NCBI RefSeq assembly: GCF_034432235.1
Contig: NZ_DAOUCJ010000026.1
Location: 1 to 40,800, forward strand
Direction of reading: 5' to 3'
DNA: 40,800 bases
Source of the DNA: Thermoflexus sp.
Lineage (GTDB): Bacteria; Chloroflexota; Anaerolineae; Thermoflexales; Thermoflexaceae
In this document: positions 33,836 through 40,800 of the stretch, piece after piece
Layout of the letters: every line of letters starts with the position of its first letter
How positions within the stretch are numbered: the first letter of the stretch is position 1
Position numbers and translations under genes: made by a program
Notes under the pieces: model-generated
Seen by the model: the letters and a program-made list of their open reading frames with translations, nothing else
Database searches by the model: none
What the model was told of the DNA's origin: nothing

Positions 33836-35157
33836 TGGAGGAGGCTTGGGAACGCATGCCGGTCCCGGTGATCATGCCCAAGTTCGAGATGGCTCAGGAG
33901 AGCGGGAAGATCCTCCGCTGGCTCAAACAGGAGGGAGAGCCGGTGGCGAAGGGCGAGCCCATCCTGGAGGTGGAGACCGATAAGGTCGCCATGGAGGTGG
34001 AGGCGCCGGCCAGCGGGACCCTGGTGGGGATCCGGGCGGGGCCTGGCGAGGTGGTGCCCATCGGCCAGCCCATCGCCTACATTCTGCAGCCCGGCGAAGC
34101 TGGGGAAGCCCCTTCCCCCATGCCCTCCGCGCCGGCGGTTCCCCAGGTCCCCCGGGCGACCCCGGTGGCTGAGCGCATCGCCCGGGCCCATGGCGTGGAT
34201 CTCCATGCGATCGCCGGCACCGGGCCAGGCGGACGGGTGACCAAAGCGGATGTGGAGGCTTACTTAGCCGGGCGCGCTCCGGTAGAAGCGGAAGGGAAGA
34301 TCCCCGCGGTCCCCGCGGCGCGGCGGCTGGCCCGGGAGCTGGGGGTGGATCTGCACACGGTGCGGGGGACCGGGCCCGGAGGTCGGATCCAGTCGGAGGA
34401 TGTGCGGCGGGCGGCGGAGGCCTTGCGCCGGGTTGCGGAGCCGGAAGCCCCCGCCCCTCCGGCGATCCGTCGGCGGGTGCCGCTGGCCGGGATGCGGCGG
34501 GCCATCGCGGAGCGGATGCTCCGAAGCGTGCGGGAAGCGCCCCAGTTCACGGTCAGCGTGGACGTGGAGATGAGCCGGGCGCTGGCCCTGGTGGAGGATC
34601 TGGCGACGTGGATGGAGCGGGAGGGCGGGCCCCGGGTGACCCTGACGGCCTTGCTGGTGAAGGCCTGCGCCTGGGCGTTACGGCGGCATCCGGCGCTCAA
34701 CGCGACTCTGGAAGGGGAAGAAATCCTGGAATGGGAAGCCGTAAACATCGGCGTGGCGGTCGCTGTGCCCGAGGGCCTGGTGGTCCCGGTGATCCACGAT
34801 GTCGATCGACGAGGGCTGGTGGAGATCGCGCAGGTTCTGGAGGAGAAAGCGAAGCGGGCGCGGGAGGGACATCTGCGCCCGGAGGATGTGCTGGGAGGGA
34901 CCTTCACCCTGTCGAACCTGGGGATGTATGGCGTGGACCGGTTCACGGCGATCCTGAATCCGCCCCAGGCGGCCATCCTGGCCGTGGGCCGGGTGGCGAA
35001 GCGGCCGGCGGTCGGCGAGGGGGATCGCGTGGAGGTGCGCCCGATGGCCACTCTGACCCTGACGGCGGATCACCGGATCGTGGACGGCGCCCAGGCCGCC
35101 CGCTTCCTGGACGACCTGCGGATGGTTCTGGAACGCCCGGGGATCATGCTGGGATAG
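33835..35157 (+). CDS. Dihydrolipoyl acyltransferase E2 with two E3-binding domains
   Basis: A 440-residue E2. A single lipoyl domain at residues 8-85 carries the lipoylated Lys near 50 (VETDKVAMEVEA). After a Pro/Ala linker come two peripheral subunit-binding domains: VAERIARAHGVDLHAIAG (about 107-145) and AARRLARELGVDLHTVRG (about 155-196), each followed by TGPGGR. The catalytic domain (210-440) has DHRIVDGAQAARFL near 412, with the active His. It transfers the acyl group from lipoamide to CoA. The start may instead be ATG 33856 (MPVPVIMPKFEM), nearer to family N-termini, after GGAGGAGG. Two binding domains are unusual. No E3 gene is in the window. Confidence 0.94.
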   Translation: MEEAWERMPVPVIMPKFEMAQESGKILRWLKQEGEPVAKGEPILEVETDKVAMEVEAPASGTLVGIRAGPGEVVPIGQPIAYILQPGEAGEAPSPMPSAPAVPQVPRATPVAERIARAHGVDLHAIAGTGPGGRVTKADVEAYLAGRAPVEAEGKIPAVPAARRLARELGVDLHTVRGTGPGGRIQSEDVRRAAEALRRVAEPEAPAPPAIRRRVPLAGMRRAIAERMLRSVREAPQFTVSVDVEMSRALALVEDLATWMEREGGPRVTLTALLVKACAWALRRHPALNATLEGEEILEWEAVNIGVAVAVPEGLVVPVIHDVDRRGLVEIAQVLEEKAKRAREGHLRPEDVLGGTFTLSNLGMYGVDRFTAILNPPQAAILAVGRVAKRPAVGEGDRVEVRPMATLTLTADHRIVDGAQAARFLDDLRMVLERPGIMLG

Positions 35158-35168
35158 GAGGACGTTGG

Positions 35169-35663
35169 ATGGCGGAGTCCTCAGCTGGGTCGTCTACCGG
35201 GACCCAGATAGTGACGTTGTCTGAGCGCCTGGTGATCATGCGAATGGAAGCCTCCTCGGCGGAGGAGGTGATCCGTCAGCTGGCTGCCCGGCTCGAGGCG
35301 GAAGGGTTTGTCCGCCCGTCTTTCGTGGAAGCCGTGCTGGAGCGGGAGCGGACTCATCCCACTGGTCTTCCTCTGGCGGGGGATCTGCATGTAGCGATCC
35401 CTCATGCCGATGTCGTGCACGTGATCTCGCCGGCCCTGGCGATCGCTACCCTGGCACGGCCGGTGATTTTCCGCAATATGGTGAACCCCGAGGAAATGGT
35501 GCCGGTCTCCATCGTGATCCTGATGGCCTTAGATGAGCCGCATTCCCAGATTGAGATGCTGCAGCGCCTGGCGGCTTTCTTCCAGGAGCCTCAGCGTGTT
35601 CGGCAGGTTTATGAGGCTCGAACTGCTGAGGAGCTGATCCAGGCGTTGGATCTTCTGAGCTGA
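35169..35663 (+). CDS. PTS EIIA component (fructose/galactitol type)
   Basis: A 164-residue cytoplasmic phosphocarrier. AGGAGG (35156-35161) precedes ATG 35169. The EIIA-2 fold is shown by LPLAGDLHVAIPHADVVHVI; His79 in IPHAD is the expected phosphorylation site, accepting phosphate from HPr and passing it to EIIB. GDLH with His74 lies beside it. Related to GatA of galactitol systems. It lies 11 bases after E2 and 15 bases before EIIB. Confidence 0.92.
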   Translation: MAESSAGSSTGTQIVTLSERLVIMRMEASSAEEVIRQLAARLEAEGFVRPSFVEAVLERERTHPTGLPLAGDLHVAIPHADVVHVISPALAIATLARPVIFRNMVNPEEMVPVSIVILMALDEPHSQIEMLQRLAAFFQEPQRVRQVYEARTAEELIQALDLLS

Positions 35664-35678
35664 GACGGGGAGGTGCCT

Positions 35679-35972
35679 ATGGCTCAACCCAAGCGTGTGC
35701 TGGTGGCGTGCGGCACGGCCATCGCTACTTCCACGGTGGTAGCCAAGGCGATCGAGGAGGGGCTGGCCGCGCGGGGCATCTCGGTGATCACCCGCCAGTG
35801 CAAGGCGGCAGAGGTCCCCGCGCTGGCGAAGGATTTCGATCTGGTGGTGACCACCACCCCTGTGCCCTCGGATATAGGGGTCCCGGTGATCCAGACGCTG
35901 GCCTTCCTGACAGGCATCGGGAAGGATCAGGTGCTGGATCAGATCGCCGAGATCCTGCGCCGCTCTGGGTAG
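35679..35972 (+). CDS. PTS EIIB component (galactitol type)
   Basis: A 97-residue protein. GGGGAGG (35666-35672) precedes ATG 35679. KRVLVACGTAIATSTVVAKA holds the phosphorylated Cys11 in the P-loop-like site typical of lactose/galactitol EIIB. It passes phosphate from EIIA to the incoming polyol at EIIC. The fold continues with FDLVVTTTPVPSD and PVIQTLAFLTGIG. Related to GatB. The gene sits between EIIA and EIIC, the usual order. Confidence 0.93.
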   Translation: MAQPKRVLVACGTAIATSTVVAKAIEEGLAARGISVITRQCKAAEVPALAKDFDLVVTTTPVPSDIGVPVIQTLAFLTGIGKDQVLDQIAEILRRSG

Positions 35973-36159
35973 GCCAGGGTGTTATCCGGGTTTTCGCGGT
36001 CCGTGGGGGGTAGGGGCGTGGTTTTTTCCCATCAGCGTGGATTCAAGAGAAGGAGGTGATCGGGGCAAATACACAGTCTTCGAGGTTCAGCAGGGAAACG
36101 GCTGCGGATTCTCAAAATCTCGATTTATGATTTCGACCCTCACCAGAAAGGAGGTAGCC

Positions 36160-37551
36160 ATGGAAGTCTTCCTGAGCACCCTGAAGGCCATCATCGACAA
36201 TCTAGGGGCTACGGTCGCGTTGCCGATCATCATCTTTCTGTTTGCGGTCGCCCTGGGCGCGCAACCCGGGCGTGCCTTCCGGGCCGGCGTGACCATCGGC
36301 ATTGCCTTCATCGGGATCAACCTGGTCATCGGCCTGATGTGGACCAACCTGTCTGAGGTCGCCCAGGCGATGGTGAAGAACACGGGCATCCAGCGGGATG
36401 TAGTGGATGTGGGGTGGCCATCGGCCGCGGCGATCGCCTTCGGCTCCGCCGTCGGCCTCTGGGTGATCCCCCTGACGCTCCTGGTGAACATCCTGATGCT
36501 GGCAGCTCGCCTCACTAAGACGCTGGACATTGACATTTGGAACTACTGGCATTTCGCTTTCATTGGATCTCTCGTTGTGGCGGCCACGGGCAGCCTGCCG
36601 CTCGGCTTGCTGGCTGCGGCGATCGCTGCGGCACTCGCCCTGTTCTTCGCGGATTGGACGGCACCGGCGGTTCAGCGTTTCTATGGGCTGCCTGGGATCT
36701 CCATTCCTCATCTCACCACAGCTCCTGGGGTGCCCATCGCCATCGTGGTCAACTGGATCATCGACCGCATCCCGGGTTTACGGGATGTGCAGGCGGATCC
36801 GGAGGCGATCCGGCGCCGGCTGGGCGTCGCGGGGGAGCCGGTGATCCTGGGCCTGATCATCGGACTGGTGCTGGGGATCCTCGGCTTCTATAACGCCGGT
36901 GACGTGCAGACAGTAGTGGTGAAAGTGCTCAAGACGGCGATGAACTTGGCAGCGGTGATGCTGCTTTTGCCGCGGATGGTCCAGATCCTGATGGAGGGCC
37001 TGATCCCGGTCTCAGAGGCAGCGCGGGACTTTATGCAACGGCGAGCGGGGGGACGGGAGATCTACATCGGTCTGGATTCGGCCATCCTCATCGGTCACCC
37101 GGCGGCCATCTCGACGGCGCTGGTGCTGGTGCCGGTGGCCATCCTGCTCAGTGCTATCCTGCCCGGCAACCGCGTGATCCTCTTTGCCGACCTCGCCGTA
37201 ATCCCCTTTGTGGTGGCGATGTTTGCCCCATTGATGCGGGGGAACATCTTCCGGATGATCATCGCCGGCACCCTCACCCTCGCGGTGGGCTTTTACATCG
37301 CCACCGGGATGGCGGATCTGTTCACTGCGGCAGCGGTGGCCTCAGGCTTTAAGATGCCGGAGGGTGCGGTGCGGATCACCAGCATCGCCGATGGCTTCCT
37401 CTGGCCGCCATTCGTCTTTGTGAGCGCCGTGCGGCTGGCAGGGGTGGTGGGGCTTCTGATCCTGCTGATCCTCCTGGCAGCAGCCCTCTTCCTATACCAG
37501 CGGAATCCGAAGGCCTGGGAGGTGGCCGCCGGGGCACCGGCCGAGGCCTGA
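36160..37551 (+). CDS. PTS EIIC component, galactitol/GatC type (first copy)
   Basis: A 463-residue membrane permease. AAAGGAGGT precedes ATG 36160. About ten to twelve hydrophobic helices are visible, with conserved blocks QPGRAFRAGVTIGIAFIG, LTKTLDIDIWNYWHFAF, ADWTAPAVQRFYGLPGIS, REIYIGLDSAILIGHPA and RVILFADLAVIPF, which are GatC/EIIC-Gat signatures. It carries the polyol across the membrane while EIIB phosphorylates it. Galactitol or a related alditol is likely, but the sequence does not fix it. It is 187 bases after EIIB. That gap contains an isolated perfect ribosome site (36049-36061) with no start codon. A second, broken EIIC gene follows. Confidence 0.92.
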   Translation: MEVFLSTLKAIIDNLGATVALPIIIFLFAVALGAQPGRAFRAGVTIGIAFIGINLVIGLMWTNLSEVAQAMVKNTGIQRDVVDVGWPSAAAIAFGSAVGLWVIPLTLLVNILMLAARLTKTLDIDIWNYWHFAFIGSLVVAATGSLPLGLLAAAIAAALALFFADWTAPAVQRFYGLPGISIPHLTTAPGVPIAIVVNWIIDRIPGLRDVQADPEAIRRRLGVAGEPVILGLIIGLVLGILGFYNAGDVQTVVVKVLKTAMNLAAVMLLLPRMVQILMEGLIPVSEAARDFMQRRAGGREIYIGLDSAILIGHPAAISTALVLVPVAILLSAILPGNRVILFADLAVIPFVVAMFAPLMRGNIFRMIIAGTLTLAVGFYIATGMADLFTAAAVASGFKMPEGAVRITSIADGFLWPPFVFVSAVRLAGVVGLLILLILLAAALFLYQRNPKAWEVAAGAPAEA

Positions 37552-37573
37552 GGGGTTTCGTCTGCGAAAAAGC

Positions 37574-37605
37574 AGGGGAGTGGGGGCTCCATCCTCCACT
37601 CCCCT
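37574..37605 (+). other. Intercistronic hairpin between the two EIIC genes
   Basis: AGGGGAGTGG (37574-37583) pairs with CCACTCCCCT (37596-37605). There is no T tract after it, so it may be an attenuator or mRNA-processing hairpin that lowers expression of the downstream genes. Confidence 0.5.
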
Positions 37606-37685
37606 GAACGGACACGCGAGGCCGGCCGTTCGCTGTGCCTCTGGTGGAGGTTCCAGTCATCCATCTCGACGATCGGGAGGAAGTT

Positions 37686-39101
37686 ATGGGTGGACTTGCT
37701 CAGTGGATCAATGCGCTGATGAGCTGGATCGTCCAGACCGCGGGAGTCGCGGTGATGATGCCGATCATCCTGTTCCTGCTCGGCCTCCTCTTCGGGGCTT
37801 CACCCGGGCGGAGTTTCCGAGCCGGTCTGCGCGTGGGGATCGGCTTCACCGGCCTCTTCCTGGTGCTGGGCATGCTGATCAACGGGCTTTCCCCCGCTGT
37901 TCAGGCGATGTCCAAGCGGTTTGCCCTGCCTTTAGATATCCCGGATATCGGCTGGCCTGTTCTGGCAGCGATCAGTTTTGGAACCCCTTTCGCATTCACG
38001 GTTTTTATTGTTATTTTCGTGTGGAACCTGGTGTTGATTTTGATCGGATTTACCAAAACTCTGGATGTTGATCTCTGGAATTATTGGTCCATGGCTTATG
38101 TGTTCTCGATGATTTGGGCGGTGAGTCAGAATGTGTTGCTGGGCTTGCTGGGAGCGATGATCTAGGCCGCTTTTCTTTTCAAGCTGGCTGACTGGACGGC
38201 TCCGGTTTTAAGTGGTTATTTCAAAATGCCGGGTATTTCGTTGCCCCACGGCGATACGGTGATCTGGGCTCCGATCGGATTCGCGCTGGACGCGCTCTGG
38301 GAACGCATCCCCCGCCTCCAGGAGATCTCGATCGATCCGGAGACCATCCAGCGTCGGTTAGGGATATTCGGGGAGTCGGCCATTGTGGGGTTGATCATTG
38401 GGTTGTTGATCGGTATCCTGGCTTATTTGAAGCCTGGGATGACAGCAGAAGATGCGGCTGCGATCCTCAAATTGGGGATTACCACCGCTGCCTTCATGGA
38501 GCTGATGCCCCGGATGATCGCTTTGCTGATGGAAGGGCTGATTCCCATCTCGGATAGCGTGCGAGCCTTCATGACCCGTCGATTCCCCGGGCGCGAGCTG
38601 TATATTGGGCTCGACGCCGCCATCGTGACCGGTTTCCCCGCCATCGTGGCGACCGCACTGATCCTGATCCCGCTGGCGCTTCCCATCGCCGCGTTGCTTC
38701 CAGGGAATCGGGTGCTCCCCTTTGCGGATCTCTCAGTATTCGTCTTCCTGCTCATCTGGGCTGTGGCGCCGTCCCGGGGCAACATCTTCCGTGGGGTTCT
38801 GAATGGAGTGCTGGTTTTCATCCCCTTGATGTTGCTGGTGGCCACTGATACAGCCCCCGTGGTGACTCAGATCGCACATCCGGTCGGAGCGCAGGTGCCG
38901 GCCGGTCAGACAGTGACCGCGATGGCGGCTGGCTTCAAGACACTCTCCTGGCCGATCCTGGAGATCTTCTGGTTCCTGAGCGGCTATCGCACCGATCTTC
39001 CACGCTTGATCCTGGCGCTGGCGTATCTGGCCGTCTATTTCGGCTTGTGGGCGCTGGTTTGGCGCCGGCCTCAAGCTTTTCTGGAGGCACCGCAAAAATA
39101 G
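37686..39101 (+). pseudogene. Second PTS EIIC (GatC-type) gene, broken by one amber codon
   Basis: GGGAGG (37675-37680) and ATG 37686 start a 471-codon gene that matches the first EIIC along its length (SPGRSFRAGLRVGIGFTG, FTKTLDVDLWNYWSM, ADWTAPVLSGYFKMPGIS, RELYIGLDAAIVTGFPA). Codon 160, TAG at 38163-38165, is the only interruption; the same frame reads on with correct homology. In the paralog the position is Ala, and the two align without a gap here. A 240-base patch at 37981-38220 is only about 45% G+C, far below its surroundings. ATG 38226 (MPGISLPHGDT) could restart a 291-residue fragment, but no ribosome site is seen. Single-base loss, readthrough or sequencing error remain open. Confidence 0.8.
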
Positions 39102-39125
39102 GTGAAGACAGGAGGCGGCCTCCCC

Positions 39126-39524
39126 ATGGGGATCGTGCATCGGCGGAAGCCCGAGGGATGGGACTGGGAGGGCGTGCCCGTGGTCCCTTACACCGGACCA
39201 GGAGGAGTGTGTGGATCCCGGCGGGTGCTGATCGGCCCCCGGGAGCACGCTCGCTATTTCGTCCTCCGCTATTTTGAGCTTCCTCCCGGATGCCGTTCCA
39301 GCCTCGACGTCCATCCTCACGACCACGGCGTGGTGGTCCTGCGGGGGCACGCTCGCGCCCGCCTGGGTTCGGAGATCGTGGAGGTTCAGGCGGGCGATGT
39401 GCTCTATATCCCGCCCATGGAGCTCCATCAGTTTGAGAACATCGGCGAGGAGCCTTTCGGGTTCCTGTGTGTGATCCCGAATAAGGCGCTGCTTCAGAGG
39501 AAGCCATCGGAGGAGGAAGGATGA
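39126..39524 (+). CDS. Cupin-domain protein
   Basis: A 132-residue single cupin barrel. AGGAGG (39110-39115) lies ten bases before ATG 39126; GTG 39102 is in frame but has no site. Motif 1 is SSLDVHPHDHGVVVLRG with metal-binding His residues (HPHDH). Motif 2 is GDVLYIPPMELHQFENIG with the last His. The fold suggests a metal-dependent sugar-phosphate isomerase or a small regulatory cupin. Within this operon a role in polyol or sugar metabolism is likely, but it is only inferred. It overlaps the following dehydrogenase by four bases. Confidence 0.9.
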   Translation: MGIVHRRKPEGWDWEGVPVVPYTGPGGVCGSRRVLIGPREHARYFVLRYFELPPGCRSSLDVHPHDHGVVVLRGHARARLGSEIVEVQAGDVLYIPPMELHQFENIGEEPFGFLCVIPNKALLQRKPSEEEG

Positions 39525-40540
39525 TCGCTTATACCCGGGCGGTGATCTATCACGGCCGGGAGGATCTCCGCATCGCGGATGTGCCTCTGCGGCCCCTCGC
39601 CGAAGGGGAAGTGCTGGTGCGGATCCGGGTCTGCGGCCTGTGCCCGGGGGAGATCATGGACTGGTATATGGCCCGGAAGGCGCCCCTCACCCCCGGCCAC
39701 GAGCTGGTTGGAGAGGTGGTGGAAGTAGGGCCGGGGGTGACCTCCTTCCAGGGTGGGGAGCGGGTGGTGGTGCACCACCATGCGCCATGCGGGGCCTGCC
39801 GATTCTGCCAGCGGGGCGATTACGTGCACTGCCCGACCTGGCGGTCCACCCGCCTGATCCCGGGCGGGCTGAGCATGTATGCGATCGTCCCGCCTCCGAT
39901 CGTGGAACGGGATCTCCTCCCGATCCCGCCGCATGTTTCCGATGAGGTCGCGGCGTTCACGGAGCCCCTGGCGACGGTGGTGAAGGCCCTGCGGCGGGCC
40001 GGATTGCGCGCCGGGGATCGAGTGGCGGTGATCGGGCTAGGGGTGATGGGGTTGCTGCACGGGATAGTGGCGCTCCGCTGGGGCGCGGAGCGGGTCTGGG
40101 GGATCGATCGCATCCCCGCCCGCCTGGAGATCGGGGCGCAGCTCGGGCTCGCCCCGGTCTCCGCTTCCGGGGCGGCCGAGCGGATCCGCGCGGAGAGCGA
40201 GAGGCTGGGGGCCGATCTGGTCGTGGTCGGCCCCGGATCCGTGGAAGCGATCGACCTGGGGTGGTCCCTTGTCGCCTCTGGAGGAACCCTGTTGCTGTTC
40301 ACGCCGACGCCCCCGGAGGCCCGCTGGCCGGTGGACGTCCACACGCTGTATTTTCGGGAGATCCGGGTGATCCCCAGTTACTCCGCCGGCCCGCCGGATA
40401 TGCAAGAGGCGCTGCGCCTGCTCGCGGAAGGCCTGCCCGTGGAGCGCCTGATCACCCACCGGCTGCCGCTGGAGGAAACCCCGCGGGGCTATCAGGCCAT
40501 GCGGGCCTATGAGGCATTAAAGGTGCTCGTTTATCCATAG
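39521..40540 (+). CDS. Zinc-dependent medium-chain dehydrogenase (polyol type)
   Basis: A 339-residue MDR enzyme. GGAGGAGGAAGG precedes ATG 39521. Catalytic zinc ligands are Cys38 (CGLCPGE), His60 and Glu61 (PGHELVG). The structural zinc site is CGACRFCQRGDYVHC, Cys90, 93, 96 and 104. The Rossmann motif VAVIGLGVMGLLHG is near 168-181, followed by an acidic residue at the end of strand 2 (WGIDRIPARLE), which favours NAD over NADP. The group includes sorbitol and galactitol-1-phosphate dehydrogenases (GatD). With a galactitol-type PTS next to it, oxidation of the imported polyol phosphate is the natural role (inference). It is the last gene of the operon. Confidence 0.92.
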   Translation: MIAYTRAVIYHGREDLRIADVPLRPLAEGEVLVRIRVCGLCPGEIMDWYMARKAPLTPGHELVGEVVEVGPGVTSFQGGERVVVHHHAPCGACRFCQRGDYVHCPTWRSTRLIPGGLSMYAIVPPPIVERDLLPIPPHVSDEVAAFTEPLATVVKALRRAGLRAGDRVAVIGLGVMGLLHGIVALRWGAERVWGIDRIPARLEIGAQLGLAPVSASGAAERIRAESERLGADLVVVGPGSVEAIDLGWSLVASGGTLLLFTPTPPEARWPVDVHTLYFREIRVIPSYSAGPPDMQEALRLLAEGLPVERLITHRLPLEETPRGYQAMRAYEALKVLVYP

Positions 40541-40600
40541 CCGGGTGAGGTTTACGAAGGCATTCCGAATGGAATGGCGCTTCATCGCCAACCCTCCGGC

Positions 40601-40800
40601 TCACCGGGTTACGGCGCCCTGGCCTTCCCGCACGGCCAGGGGGAGATACAGCCAGGGGATGTTCCCCCGCACGATCACCCCCGTCCGCCAGGTCCGGCCC
40701 TCCCCATCCCGGATCAGCGCCCCATCCGGATGCAGATAGGGCCACGGACGGTTAAAGGGCGGCGCGTTCAGGATCAGGATCCCGTCCCGCTCCTCCGTCT
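40601..40800 (-). CDS. C-terminal end of an unrecognised protein (partial)
   Basis: The minus-strand frame ending at the TGA 40603-40601 encodes 66 codons that run off the right edge. The text reads well as protein: RDGILILNAPPFNRPWPYLH, then PDGALIRDGEGRTWRTGVIV, then RGNIPWLYLPLAVREGQG, ending AVTR. Codon use matches the neighbours. I do not recognise the family. It is convergent with the dehydrogenase. Confidence 0.6.
   Translation of the reverse strand, partial: TEERDGILILNAPPFNRPWPYLHPDGALIRDGEGRTWRTGVIVRGNIPWLYLPLAVREGQGAVTR

Noticed and set aside
36037..36159. N-terminal extension of the first EIIC from GTG 36037
   Set aside because: The extension is polar and unlike the family, while AAAGGAGGT directly precedes ATG 36160.
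38163..38165. Amber codon as a pyrrolysine or other recoding site
   Set aside because: Nothing in the permease family suggests a special residue here (Ala in the paralog), and no recoding element is visible. Readthrough is left open but recoding is not supported.
1..40800. CRISPR arrays, insertion sequences, integrases
   Set aside because: I saw no regularly spaced direct repeats, transposase motifs or integrase genes on either strand.

Overview
The window is a GC-rich (roughly two thirds G+C by eye), compact bacterial chromosome segment. GTG starts, strong GGAGG ribosome sites, many lipoprotein signals and no eukaryotic or phage features are seen. The gene style (fused E1 dehydrogenase, DUF5666-like secreted proteins, an isolated Flp pilin, a PLP-dependent synthase-like enzyme, gene order around rplU-rpmA-rpmE-tdk-hpt) reminds me of a thermophilic Chloroflexota, perhaps Thermoflexus-like. 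That is an inference from recall, not from a search.

Layout. 1-4960: secreted or lipoprotein genes on the plus strand, namely a Cys-rich double-psi-barrel-like protein, a Pro/Ser-linker lipoprotein, a frameshifted beta-propeller-like gene and an intact propeller-like lipoprotein. 5133-8603: mfd, the transcription-repair coupling factor (minus). 8626-9030: a promoter-like site, an unexplained leader, tRNA-Arg(UCU) and a terminator. 9175-13243: a methyltransferase, an eIF-2B-like protein, a 50-aa Flp pilin and two secreted DUF5666-like proteins, one behind a hairpin that covers its ribosome site. 13347-20273: metabolic genes (metallo-hydrolase, DUF2085 membrane protein, PLP enzyme, HAD phosphatase, CoA-transferase subunit with a phosphoribosyltransferase, sugar nucleotidyltransferase). 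20334-22904: hpt, tdk, rpmE, rpmA, rplU and tRNA-Gln(CUG), all minus. 22915-23262: remains of a Phd/PIN toxin-antitoxin pair. 23320-30652: a small membrane protein, an S58 peptidase, a LysM/M23 protein, a zinc-ribbon protein, an AlbA-type ATP-binding protein and a sensor histidine kinase.

30758-40540 is the most coherent unit: a nearly consensus promoter and palindromic operator candidates, then a SorC-family regulator, a fused E1 alpha-beta dehydrogenase, an E2 acyltransferase with two E3-binding domains, PTS EIIA and EIIB, two EIIC genes (the second broken by one in-frame amber codon), a cupin and a zinc alcohol dehydrogenase. Genes overlap or lie close together, so I read this as one long operon. 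It would couple uptake and phosphorylation of a galactitol-like polyol to its oxidation and to a 2-oxoacid dehydrogenase. No EI, HPr, E3 or aldolase is in the window. The last 200 bases hold the 3' end of an unrecognised minus-strand gene.
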